Notes under the pieces: generated by a model | What the model was told of the DNA's origin: nothing | What the model saw: only the letters and a program-made list of their open reading frames with translations | Database searches by the model: none | Shown: positions 1 through 5,626 of the stretch, piece by piece | How the letters are laid out: each line of letters opens with the position of its first letter | How positions within the stretch are numbered: position 1 is the first letter of the stretch | Position numbers and translations under genes: made by a program | Assembly (NCBI GenBank): GCA_947460565.1 | Contig: CANHJJ010000080.1 | Span: 1 to 7,558 of the forward strand | DNA from: Bacteroidota bacterium | GTDB taxonomy: Bacteria > Bacteroidota > Bacteroidia > UKL13-3 | Reading direction: 5' to 3' | DNA length: 7,558 nucleotides

Positions 1-469
1 AATAAATAAACAAAAGTGAAAACAAATGAGACAACATTTCAGGACGACCAATCATACGGTAACTCACTCCCAAAAGCACGACCATTGAAACCCAATAAGA
101 AATGGTATTGTTATATGATTCAGCAAACAATCTTTGATTAATAAGTTGGATATATTTTAAGAGAAGTAGGAGAATGCAAATACTAACAAGGGCTTGCAAA
201 ACATATATATACTCAAATCCAGCTACATTGTTAATAATGGCTGCAACCACCTCAAATCCCCATTTGATATTAACCCATTTAGCCCCTTCATAGGTATACG
301 AAAACACATCTTGCACAGGCACTTGCTTATGTTCAAGTATCCACTGACCTGTGCGTATTTGCCACCACAAATCTGGCTCTCGCAGCGATTTCAAACTAAA
401 AGCCACGGTAAGCAATAAAAGTAGAACAAAAAGTATTTTATTCAACCAATGTTGGATATTCGTTTTCAT
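1..469 (-). CDS. Polytopic membrane protein, N-terminal part (GT-C-like)
   Basis: The minus strand is open from an ATG at 469-467 to the left edge, giving 156 residues with no stop; the C-terminus lies outside the window. It starts MKTNIQHWLN, followed by a hydrophobic segment at about residues 11-27, then a polar loop with EPDLWWQIRTGQWILEH (31-47) and VPVQDVFSYTYEG (50-62). Further hydrophobic segments lie at about 86-105 and 123-136, followed by the motif GRPEMLSHLF. The DLWW..RTGQWI..H..VP..D.FSYT pattern plus a later RPE/RPQ motif is typical of large polytopic inner-membrane proteins related to GT-C glycosyltransferases, which use lipid-linked sugar donors. That assignment is from memory of the family, and substrate and donor are unknown. 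The start is chosen because a membrane anchor follows directly. No ribosome binding site is visible. Confidence 0.8.
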   Translation of the reverse strand, partial: MKTNIQHWLNKILFVLLLLLTVAFSLKSLREPDLWWQIRTGQWILEHKQVPVQDVFSYTYEGAKWVNIKWGFEVVAAIINNVAGFEYIYVLQALVSICILLLLLKYIQLINQRLFAESYNNTISYWVSMVVLLGVSYRMIGRPEMLSHLFSLLFIY

Positions 470-550
470 ATTATCAATAATAAATGAAATTTTGAATTAG
501 ACAAAATTTGAATGGAAATGAATCTTGAATGACGGTATATTTCGAGATTT

Positions 551-558
551 CAAACCTA
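551..558 (-). promoter_or_regulatory. Possible -7 element for the membrane-protein gene
   Basis: Read on the minus strand this is TAGGTTTG, a full match to the Bacteroidota -7 consensus TAnnTTTG, about 80 nt before the ATG at 469. I found no TTG at the usual 17-23 nt upstream, so this is only a half-site match and could be chance in AT-rich DNA. Confidence 0.22.
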
Positions 559-592
559 TTTTTTTAAATCTTTCATTGACCATTATTAATTC

Positions 593-645
593 TAACCTGC
601 GGCTAAATAATCATCTATCTAATTGTTTTTCTTCTCCCTTTTGAT
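593..645 (-). repeat. R repeat, diverged copy (TAGCCG hairpin part)
   Basis: Read on minus, these 53 nt align without gaps to the middle of the plus-strand R copy at 5675-5858, with 43 of 53 positions identical by eye. The shared parts are an A-rich AAGAAAAACA block, TAGATA, and TTTAGCCG. At its end the small hairpin TAGCC-GCA-GGTTA replaces the TAGCC-GAA-GGCTA of the other copies. The C-to-T change turns a G-C pair into a G-U pair, so the stem survives at RNA level. Confidence 0.7.
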
Positions 646-734
646 TAGTCGAAAAATCTAGATGTTTCGGGAATGGGGATGTCTCAATTGATTTAACTCT
701 ATTAGTAATTTCAATCATACACATTTTCTCTCTT

Positions 735-761
735 TAACTTTTTCCATTGCTGAAAAAGTTA
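735..761. repeat. AT-rich hairpin, 10-bp stem
   Basis: TAACTTTTTC (735-744) and GAAAAAGTTA (752-761) are perfect inverted repeats around a 7-nt loop. The stem is AT-rich and has no clean T-tract on either side, so I do not call it a terminator. It lies within the 60-codon minus-strand ORF that starts in module V. Confidence 0.5.
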
Positions 762-860
762 CAAAAAAGCTAGAAAAAAATATGCTTCTGCGCACCAGCC
801 TGATGCACGGCCCGCATTTTTTTCGGCCCAACGCACGCCTTTTATTTGATCTATTATCAT

Positions 861-920
861 GACTTCGCGATCGGATTGCATTCGATTCGACCTTCATAAA
901 ATCTGCCAGAAAATGTTTTT
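861..920 (-). repeat. V module, minus copy
   Basis: Read on minus, these 60 nt match 5431-5490 on plus at 52 of 60 positions without gaps. The first 24 nt (aaaaacattttct.gcagat...) differ at one position. An ATG follows in both copies, and the reading frame gives MKVESNAIRSRS here and MNVESNALRARS in the other. Beyond the 60 nt the two copies diverge. This frame continues as the 60-residue ORF ending at 715. The segment is certainly repeated; whether it is translated is unknown. Confidence 0.75.
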
Positions 921-1065
921 GATTTTTTGTGGATGGTGGGTAGTGGTAAGCGTACTTGAGTCATGCCTTTCAATTTACTATGACTCTTTAGATCTCACAT
1001 GACGGCTTAGTATGCGCTGCAAGAAAAAAGCAAATTACATTTTCCAAGGTTTTATGACAGTCTTG

Positions 1066-1080
1066 TCCCGCTCAGCGGGA
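1066..1080. repeat. TCCCGC/GCGGGA hairpin
   Basis: A 6-bp perfect stem (TCCCGC 1066-1071, GCGGGA 1075-1080) has a 3-nt loop, with TTG on the left and TTG on the right. It resembles the TTTTGTCCCGA...TCGGGATTTT hairpins at 5287-5302 and 5721-5736, which suggests one hairpin family. It lies about 140 nt after the permease stop, but read on the minus strand there is no T-tract after it, so a terminator role is doubtful. Confidence 0.5.
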
Positions 1081-1097
1081 TTGTTTCTTTGGAATTT

Positions 1098-1119
1098 ATA
1101 CTGAGCGGAGTCGAAGTAT
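1098..1119. repeat. GAGCGGAGTCGAA dispersed palindrome, single copy
   Basis: ATACT (1098-1102) and AGTAT (1115-1119) pair around GAGCGGAGTCGA. The 14-nt core TGAGCGGAGTCGAA (1102-1115) recurs exactly at 5628-5641, where it forms one arm of a 16-bp palindrome. From memory, GAGCGGAGTCGAA-type sequences are scattered between genes in many Bacteroidota genomes; they behave like REP elements. No REP-associated transposase is present in this window. Confidence 0.6.
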
Positions 1120-1152
1120 CAAGACAAAAGAAAGCTACAAAATGCTATTCAA

Positions 1153-1198
1153 ACAAACATCTATCTAGTTATTTTCAATTTCCCTTTTGAAGCATCAA
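1153..1198 (-). repeat. R repeat, degenerate copy (GATGCTTC part)
   Basis: Read on minus, TTGATGCTTCAAAAGGG begins a stretch that follows the plus-strand R copy at about 5305-5352: TTGATGCTTC, an A-rich block with GAAAA, then TAGATA and TTTGTTT. Small gaps are needed in the A-rich middle, so the alignment is looser than for the other copies. It starts about 20 nt after the permease stop and reads in the same direction as that gene. Confidence 0.5.
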
Positions 1199-1217
1199 CC
1201 AATTTACGGTGAACTAT

Positions 1218-2453
1218 CTACTCAAACCTCAATGCTTCTATGGGATCTAGTTTAGATGCTTTTATAGCAGGATAAATACCAGAGACCACACCTACCAACA
1301 CACATAATAAAATACCTCCTGTAACCCATAACCATGGTATAATAAAACCTCCACCTACAAAAGAAGAAACAATATTACCGATGCTTATTCCAAGTATGAT
1401 TCCACCCAACCCACCAAGCTGACAAATAACAATGGCTTCAATTAAAAACTGACTTTTTATAGCACCCTTGGTGGCTCCTAGGGCCTTTCGAATTCCTATT
1501 TCGCGCGTACGCTCAGTTACCGAAACTAACATAATATTCATCAAACCGACTGCAGCACCCAATAAGGTTATAAACCCAATAATGGTAGCCGCAAGGGTAA
1601 AATATTGTAATTGGTCTAAGAGTTCATTCGCTATGTTATCTGCCTTATAAATTTCAAAATTATCATCTTCATAAGCTTTCAATCCACGTATTCTTCTGAA
1701 CAATCCTTTGGCATCTTCGGTAGCCATATTCATTTTGCTCACATCATTCACCGCCACGGTTATCACCGCACTCATATTGCCTTTATTAAACACTTGATAA
1801 GCATTCATCACTGGAATAATCACCAACCTATCACCACCAAACCCTGAAGCATTGCCCCTTTCCTTTAACACTCCTACAACCCTATATTTGGCTGCACCCA
1901 CCATGATGCTTTCACCCACTGGCACTTTATTATTTTTAAACAATTTGGTTTTTATCTCTTTGCCAATGATACAAATATTAGTAGCGGCTTTAGCCTCTCT
2001 TGCACTAAAGTTACGTCCTAATTCAATATCATAACCCGAAACTTTGAGGTAATTCTCATCACCCCCCATTACCATTACATTGGGTTCGGTTTTGTTGCTC
2101 TGAAATTTTATGGTACTTGCAAAACTAGCATTTGCTGAGATTGAGGATGTACCAGGATAATTAAATTCATTTACAAAATTAATGGCTTCTTCTTTTTTTA
2201 TAAGCTCATAGCTATTTACAGAACGTCCGTGTTGCCTTCGTTTACGACCTCCGCCAGGGTTTTTAATATTGAAGGTATTGGCTCCCATATTCGAAAAATT
2301 CTTATTGATAGAGGACTTGATACCATCAATAGCAGTAAGAATACCCACCAAGGCTGTAATACCAATAGAAATAATCAAAGCTGTTATCACAGCCCTAAGC
2401 ATATTCCCCTTAATAGAAGTGAAAGATATCTTTATGTTTTCAGCTAAAGTCAA
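1218..2453 (-). CDS. ABC transporter permease, MacB/FtsX family
   Basis: An inner-membrane permease subunit of a MacB-type ABC exporter, which passes force from a cytoplasmic ATPase to a periplasmic domain. It has 411 residues, the usual size. The first transmembrane helix is at about 20-44. A periplasmic MacB core domain spans about 45-280, with the basic, glycine-rich stretch GGGRKRRQHGR near 67. Three C-terminal helices lie at about 285-310, 335-366 and 372-396. The coupling segment ERTREIGIRKALGAT (314-328) and the ending YPAIKASKLDPIEALRFE are diagnostic for the family. The start codon appears to be TTG: an in-frame TAG lies 12 nt upstream, and the next ATG (residue 18) would remove the conserved N-terminal amphipathic stretch. 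No ATPase or membrane-fusion gene lies next to it here, so its partners must be encoded elsewhere. Substrate unknown. Confidence 0.93.
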   Translation of the reverse strand: MTLAENIKISFTSIKGNMLRAVITALIISIGITALVGILTAIDGIKSSINKNFSNMGANTFNIKNPGGGRKRRQHGRSVNSYELIKKEEAINFVNEFNYPGTSSISANASFASTIKFQSNKTEPNVMVMGGDENYLKVSGYDIELGRNFSAREAKAATNICIIGKEIKTKLFKNNKVPVGESIMVGAAKYRVVGVLKERGNASGFGGDRLVIIPVMNAYQVFNKGNMSAVITVAVNDVSKMNMATEDAKGLFRRIRGLKAYEDDNFEIYKADNIANELLDQLQYFTLAATIIGFITLLGAAVGLMNIMLVSVTERTREIGIRKALGATKGAIKSQFLIEAIVICQLGGLGGIILGISIGNIVSSFVGGGFIIPWLWVTGGILLCVLVGVVSGIYPAIKASKLDPIEALRFE

Positions 2454-2457
2454 TGCC

Positions 2458-2465
2458 CAAAACTA
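2458..2465 (-). promoter_or_regulatory. -7 element of the permease gene, leaderless geometry
   Basis: Read on minus this is TAGTTTTG, a full match to TAnnTTTG, and only 4 nt separate it from the TTG start codon at 2453. Transcription from such an element usually begins a few bases downstream, which would place the 5' end at or next to the start codon. No TTG was found at the -33 distance. Confidence 0.4.
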
Positions 2466-2513
2466 TGGATTAAACATGAATTAGGCGAGAAAAATTTATA
2501 AGCGGAAAAATCT

Positions 2514-2541
2514 TTGCTATTTACCACGATTTAGTATTTTG
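2514..2541 (+). promoter_or_regulatory. Possible promoter of the OsmC-family gene
   Basis: TTG (2514-2516, in CTTTG), an 18-nt spacer, then TATTTTG (2535-2541). The -7 part is one T short of the TAnnTTTG consensus, but the spacing is right. It would give a very short leader before the ATG at 2550. It faces away from the permease promoter, so 2454-2549 would be a divergent promoter region. Confidence 0.35.
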
Positions 2542-2549
2542 CATGAATT

Positions 2550-2972
2550 ATGGTACATATTGAATTAACCCGAGTAGTTGGTGATTTTGGTTTTGAAGCC
2601 AAAGACGCAAATGGACACATTGTAAAACTTGATACCACCGAAGCCAATGGTGGAAATAATTTTGGAGCAAGTCCTATGCAAACCCTGTTAATGGCCTTGG
2701 GCGGTTGCTCTGCCATTGATGTAGTTTCGATACTAAACAAGCAACGCCAAAACGTTGTTGATTTCAACATAAAAATAGATGCCGAACGAGAGCAAGGCAA
2801 GGAACCAGCTTTGTGGAAGTATGTAAAAATTCATTTCTTCTTAAAAGGTGAATTGGATTACGACAAAGCTTACAGAGCATGCCAACTCTCCATGGAGAAG
2901 TATTGCTCTGTTGGAGCCACACTCATGTTGGCAGGTTGTAAAATAGACTGGGAGCTTCAAATTAGTGAATAA
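2550..2972 (+). CDS. OsmC/Ohr-family protein, YhfA-like
   Basis: A 140-residue protein of the OsmC fold, a family of small cytoplasmic thiol proteins, several of which reduce organic or inorganic peroxides with two cysteines. It carries SPMQTLLMALGGCSAIDVVSIL with Cys53, and later SMEKYCSVGATLML with Cys119, the two positions expected for the reactive pair. The GGCSAIDVVSIL.K.RQ.VVDF run and EKYCSV closely follow Escherichia coli YhfA rather than the classical OsmC or Ohr branches; the physiological role of YhfA is not settled. The ATG at 2550 gives the usual N-terminus. An earlier ATG at 2543 is out of frame. Mpl follows 66 nt downstream on the same strand, but with its own likely promoter. 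Confidence 0.9.
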   Translation: MVHIELTRVVGDFGFEAKDANGHIVKLDTTEANGGNNFGASPMQTLLMALGGCSAIDVVSILNKQRQNVVDFNIKIDAEREQGKEPALWKYVKIHFFLKGELDYDKAYRACQLSMEKYCSVGATLMLAGCKIDWELQISE

Positions 2973-3011
2973 ATAGGTTTGCAGAATTAACATAAAGCTA
3001 TTTGCTTTCTT

Positions 3012-3019
3012 TAGTTTTG
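3012..3019 (+). promoter_or_regulatory. -7 element before mpl
   Basis: TAGTTTTG matches TAnnTTTG, with 19 nt to the mpl ATG. A second full match, TAGGTTTG, lies at 2974-2981 just after the OsmC-family stop. Neither has a TTG at the standard -33 distance. Either could drive mpl separately, or mpl could be read through from the upstream gene. Confidence 0.35.
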
Positions 3020-3038
3020 AGCCATAATTTCTTTCTAC

Positions 3039-4373
3039 ATGAGAATTCATTTTATATCGATAGGTGGCGCAGTGATGCATAACATGGCCATTGCCTTGCA
3101 CAAAAAAGGTTACCAAGTTACAGGCAGTGATGATGAGATTTATGAACCTGCCAAAAGTCGCCTTGAAAAATATGGCCTATTGCCCAAATCATTTGGTTGG
3201 AGCGAAGCCAATATCACTTCGGATATAGATGTCATAATCTTGGGGATGCATGCCCGAAAAGACAATCCAGAAATGATAAAGGCTTTGGAGCTAGGTCTTA
3301 AGATATATTCTTTTCCTGAATACATGTTTGAGCAAACCAAAGACAAACTCAGAATTGTAGTGGGAGGAAGTCATGGTAAAACCACCACCACTGCCATGAT
3401 TCTGCATGTATTAAACCAATATAAGATTGAATTTGATTATTTGGTGGGCTCTCAATTGGAGGGATTCGAGACCATGGTAGGATTTAGCAAGGATTCGAAA
3501 ATAGCCGTGTTTGAAGGTGACGAGTACCTAACCAGTGCCCTCGATTTAAGACCAAAGTTTCATGTATACAAAGCTGATGTAGGCATCATCACAGGTATTG
3601 CTTGGGACCACATGAACGTGTTTCCAACCTTTGAAAACTATGTAGATCAATTCAAGATTTTTGTTGAAGGCATACCCAAAGAGGGTTCCATCATCTATTC
3701 TGCGGATGACAAAGAGGTTTTAAAACTCATTGAAAAGTCAAACATTGCAGCAAAAAAAATTCCATATTCAACACCCAAGTTTGAAGTGAATGATGGCAAA
3801 TTCTCATTCAAAATGGAAGACACTACTTACCACATTTCATTTTACGGAACGCATAACCTTCAGAACATGATGGCTGCCAAACATGCTTGCAACAAAGCGG
3901 GTTTAAGCGACCAACAATTCTTCGAGGCCATACAAAGTTTTAAAGGAACAGCTAAAAGGTTAGAGACTCTTTACGAAGACTCGCAATGTTGCATTGTGAG
4001 GGATTTTGCACATGCACCATCCAAACTAAGGGCGACAGTAAATGCCATGAGGGAGTTGCACCCAGAAAGAAAATTAATAGCCGTATACGAACTTCATACC
4101 TATAGCAGCCTAAACAAAGAATTTTTACCACAGTATCATGGTAGCATGGACAAAGCCGATGTGAAAGCTGTTTTGTTTAGTAAACATGCCCTTGAAATGA
4201 AAAAAATGCCCATGTTAGATGAAGAGGAAGTAGCCAAGCATTTTGGTGAAGGGGTAAGAGTATTTTCAGACAAAAACCAATTAAGAGCATTTATTGAGCA
4301 GCATTATAGCAATCATGAATCTTTGTTATTGATGAGTAGCGGTACTTTTGATGGCATGAGTCTGGAGTTTTGA
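3039..4373 (+). CDS. mpl: UDP-MurNAc:L-Ala-gamma-D-Glu-meso-Dap ligase (Mpl)
   Basis: A Mur-ligase family enzyme that uses ATP to attach recovered murein tripeptide to UDP-N-acetylmuramate in the cytoplasm, bypassing MurC, MurD and MurE during cell-wall recycling. It has 444 residues, full length. The N-terminal Rossmann domain starts MRIHFISIGGAVMHNMA and includes GYQVTGSDDEIYEP. The P-loop is GGSHGKTTTT (109-118). The catalytic-domain acidic motif FEGDEY is at 158-163, ITGIAWDHMNVF lies near 184-195, and HNLQNMMAA at 272-280. The C-terminal domain has GTAKRLE (303-309), DFAHAPSKLRAT (322-333) and SSGTFDG (433-439). DFAHAP with AKRLE, and the SDDEIYEP N-terminus, favour Mpl over MurC. The ATG at 3039 starts directly at the first strand of the Rossmann fold. 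It is 50 nt upstream of the 71-aa gene. Confidence 0.92.
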   Translation: MRIHFISIGGAVMHNMAIALHKKGYQVTGSDDEIYEPAKSRLEKYGLLPKSFGWSEANITSDIDVIILGMHARKDNPEMIKALELGLKIYSFPEYMFEQTKDKLRIVVGGSHGKTTTTAMILHVLNQYKIEFDYLVGSQLEGFETMVGFSKDSKIAVFEGDEYLTSALDLRPKFHVYKADVGIITGIAWDHMNVFPTFENYVDQFKIFVEGIPKEGSIIYSADDKEVLKLIEKSNIAAKKIPYSTPKFEVNDGKFSFKMEDTTYHISFYGTHNLQNMMAAKHACNKAGLSDQQFFEAIQSFKGTAKRLETLYEDSQCCIVRDFAHAPSKLRATVNAMRELHPERKLIAVYELHTYSSLNKEFLPQYHGSMDKADVKAVLFSKHALEMKKMPMLDEEEVAKHFGEGVRVFSDKNQLRAFIEQHYSNHESLLLMSSGTFDGMSLEF

Positions 4374-4411
4374 TTTGTATTGGTACGTGCTCAAATTCCC
4401 CCATAAATATG

Positions 4412-4419
4412 TATTTTTG
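4412..4419 (+). promoter_or_regulatory. -7 element before the 71-aa gene, leaderless geometry
   Basis: TATTTTTG is a full match to TAnnTTTG and ends exactly 4 nt before the ATG at 4424, the same spacing as at the permease start. No TTG lies 17-23 nt upstream; the nearest (4380-4382) is 29 nt away. If used, the transcript would begin at or beside the start codon. Confidence 0.4.
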
Positions 4420-4423
4420 AAAT

Positions 4424-4639
4424 ATGGATAAGCCAAAAGATTTTAAACTAGATCGTACCGCTTTTAAAAAGCAAAGCCTCACAGAGGCTGATGATAATTT
4501 GGCTTATTGGCAAAGCAAAACTTATGAAGAAAGACTTGCAGCAGCATTCTACCTCAACAGTGTTGCGTATAATTTCGACATTAACAATCCACCAAGAATG
4601 GACAAGTCTGTTTTTAGTATGCGTAAGCACGAGAAATAA
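4424..4639 (+). CDS. 71-aa protein paired with a nucleotidyltransferase
   Basis: A 71-residue, highly charged soluble protein with no signal peptide or membrane segment. The middle, LTEADDNLAYWQSKTYEERL (19-38), looks helical. It continues AAAFYLNSVAYNFD and ends with the proline-containing PPRMDKSVFSMRKHEK. I recognise this sequence type from Bacteroidota genomes, where it is a hypothetical protein next to a small nucleotidyltransferase, but I know of no demonstrated function. Its TAA (4637-4639) overlaps the ATG of the next gene (TAATG), so the two are probably translated together and may act together. The arrangement resembles small two-gene toxin-antitoxin modules, with this as the smaller partner. 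That is inference; it has no recognisable DNA-binding motif and is too short for a HEPN domain. Confidence 0.8.
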   Translation: MDKPKDFKLDRTAFKKQSLTEADDNLAYWQSKTYEERLAAAFYLNSVAYNFDINNPPRMDKSVFSMRKHEK

Positions 4640-5091
4640 TGGGGAATATTTTCAATCAAGATTTTCAAGATTTCATCCAATCCCTGAATAAGTTTGAAGT
4701 AGAATATATTCTGGTAGGAGGCTATGCCGTTATATTAAGAGGATATAGTAGAACTACAGGTGACATGGATATTTGGGTAAACAAAACAGAAGAAAATTAC
4801 AAAAAACTGTTTAAAGCCTTTAGTTTTTTTGGACTTAGTATTTCAGATATGACTAAAGAAAATTTCCTTCAAAATAAGGACTTTGATGTTTTTTCTTATG
4901 GTCGCCCCCCAGTTAGTATTGATATTATGACGGCCTTAAAAGGATTGATTTTTGAGCAGGCTTTTGAAAATAAAGAAATTTATGATTTTGAAGGATTCCC
5001 GATAAATCTGATTAGTAAGCAAGATCTAATAGTAGCAAAAAAAGCTTCAAATCGCTTTAAAGACATCAACGACATTGAGCATTTAAAATAA
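4639..5091 (+). CDS. Small nucleotidyltransferase-fold protein (AbiEii/MNT-like)
   Basis: A 150-residue cytoplasmic protein of the DNA polymerase beta-type nucleotidyltransferase superfamily. It shows the expected core: VEYILVGGYAVILRGYSRTT with GG at 27-28, GDMDIW with Asp42 and Asp44, and a third acidic residue Asp95 in VSIDIM. These three would bind the metal ions and nucleotide, so the active site looks intact. The end, SKQDLIVAKKASNRFKDINDIEHLK, matches the helical tail of AbiEii-like and related families. It is far shorter than a full AbiEii toxin, so it is closer to the MNT-sized proteins. Acceptor and nucleotide are unknown. It overlaps the 71-aa gene by one base. Codons appear more AT-rich than in mpl, by eye. 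A second TAATG at the stop opens only a 10-codon frame. Confidence 0.85.
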   Translation: MGNIFNQDFQDFIQSLNKFEVEYILVGGYAVILRGYSRTTGDMDIWVNKTEENYKKLFKAFSFFGLSISDMTKENFLQNKDFDVFSYGRPPVSIDIMTALKGLIFEQAFENKEIYDFEGFPINLISKQDLIVAKKASNRFKDINDIEHLK

Positions 5092-5250
5092 TGCCTAACA
5101 CCATTATTATATTCTACGAATAAAATGGGAATCTTTAAATTTATGATCTAATGGTAATAACCAATAGCTTTAAGCAATCCGAACGCGAAGCAGATTTTCT
5201 TTGTGGGTGGGCCGTCAACCTAATTAGAGAGAAGGGTCTGGGTTGGAATG

Positions 5251-5424
5251 CACCTTGATTCCGATTAATTGAAAGCAGCATTTTTGTCCCGACACATCGG
5301 GATTTTGATGCTTCTAAAGGAAAAAGAAAAAAAGGTAGATAATTGATTGTTTAGCCGAAGGCTATATAAATTAAATAATAAGTCTCGAGTTGCCTGCAGG
5401 AGAGGACGCCTGCAAGGGCATTAA
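5251..5424 (+). repeat. R repeat, copy 1
   Basis: This pairs with 5675-5858. From 5286 to 5424 it aligns without gaps to 5720-5858 (139 nt, 131 identical by eye), and 60 nt (5334-5393 and 5768-5827) are exactly the same. Parts in order: TCCCGA hairpin, GATGC, an A-rich AAAGGAAAAAGAAAA block, GGTAGATAATTGATTG, hairpin TAGCC-GAA-GGCTA (5352-5364), an AT-rich spacer, GTCTCGAG, and a TGCAGG...CCTGCA hairpin ending GGGCATTAA. The last hairpin is imperfect here (8 of the 10 pairs seen in copy 2). Confidence 0.9.
5287..5302 (+). terminator. TCCCGA/TCGGGA hairpin in R copy 1, terminator-like
   Basis: A 6-bp stem with a CACA loop is preceded by TTTTTG and followed by ATTTTG. It is the first hairpin with a T-run after the nucleotidyltransferase stop, about 195 nt downstream. 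The T-run is short, so termination would be weak. Confidence 0.35.
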
Positions 5425-5430
5425 AAAACC

Positions 5431-5490
5431 AAAAACATTTTCTAGCAGATTTTATGAATGTCGAAAGCAATGCACTCCGAGCACGAAGTC
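5431..5490 (+). repeat. V module, plus copy
   Basis: It matches 861-920 of the minus strand at 52 of 60 positions with no gaps. It contains an ATG (5454) and the frame MNVESNALRARS, which continues to a TAA at 5586-5588 (44 residues, rich in basic and aromatic residues). Relative to the other copy, one serine codon differs at all three bases (AGC versus TCG) yet still encodes serine. Confidence 0.75.
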
Positions 5491-5508
5491 GATTTTCGCA
5501 GTGCGTGC

Positions 5509-5612
5509 AAAAAGATTTCAAGCAAGGGTTTGCGCAACCTTATAGGTTTTTCCATGTGAAGTGGCATAGGCCAAGAGGCAAAACCTAAGCAGCAGCAAGG
5601 AGAAATCTTTTT
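5509..5612 (+). repeat. Nested inverted repeats, possible branched RNA
   Basis: Outer arms AAAAAGATTTC (5509-5519) and GAAATCTTTTT (5602-5612) are perfect 11-bp inverted repeats. Inside lie two side-by-side hairpins. One is AGGGTT/AACCTT (5525-5530 with 5536-5541, one G-U pair, 5-nt loop). The other is TAGGTTTT/AAAACCTA (5543-5550 with 5580-5587), with short GC-rich pairings such as TGGC/GCCA inside it. Together they form a plausible three-way junction. The same bases are also part of a 44-codon ORF, so a structural and a coding reading compete. It was folded by eye only. Confidence 0.55.
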
Positions 5613-5626
5613 AATCGAAACGTTCA

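Larger units (their letters stand above)
470..1217. other. Gene-poor gap rich in hairpins and repeat copies
   Basis: No convincing protein gene lies between the permease stop and the membrane-protein start. Reading down the minus strand from the permease, the gap holds: a degenerate R repeat (1198-1153); a GAGCGGAGTCGAA palindrome (1119-1098); a TCCCGC/GCGGGA hairpin (1080-1066); a 7-bp inverted repeat GAGTCAT/ATGACTC (958-964 and 980-986); the V module (920-861); a 10-bp AT-rich hairpin (761-735); and a clearer R repeat (645-593). A 60-codon ORF on minus (897-715) begins inside V and ends in the low-complexity stretch. I regard it as part of the repeat until shown otherwise. No tRNA or other known RNA was recognised. 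Confidence 0.6.

Noticed and set aside
194..418. Plus-strand 74-codon ORF at the left end
   Set aside because: It lies wholly opposite the minus-strand membrane-protein frame, which has membrane segments and recognisable family motifs; the plus ORF has neither.
715..897. 60-codon minus-strand ORF as an ordinary gene
   Set aside because: Only its first 12 codons are shared with the other V copy. The rest runs through low-complexity and hairpin DNA (…SIFFSSFFVTFSAMEK…). I kept it as part of the repeat and as a finding, not as a CDS.
2531..2800. Minus-strand ORFs opposite the OsmC-family and mpl genes
   Set aside because: They are antisense frames over proteins with clear family motifs, with no independent support.
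4424..5091. Classic MNT-HEPN toxin-antitoxin pair
   Set aside because: The nucleotidyltransferase half fits, but the 71-aa partner is about half the length of a HEPN protein and lacks an R-x4-6-H motif.
5091..5123. Ten-codon frame starting in the TAATG at the nucleotidyltransferase stop
   Set aside because: It repeats the stop/start overlap seen upstream, but MPNTIIIFYE is too short to judge and nothing downstream continues it.
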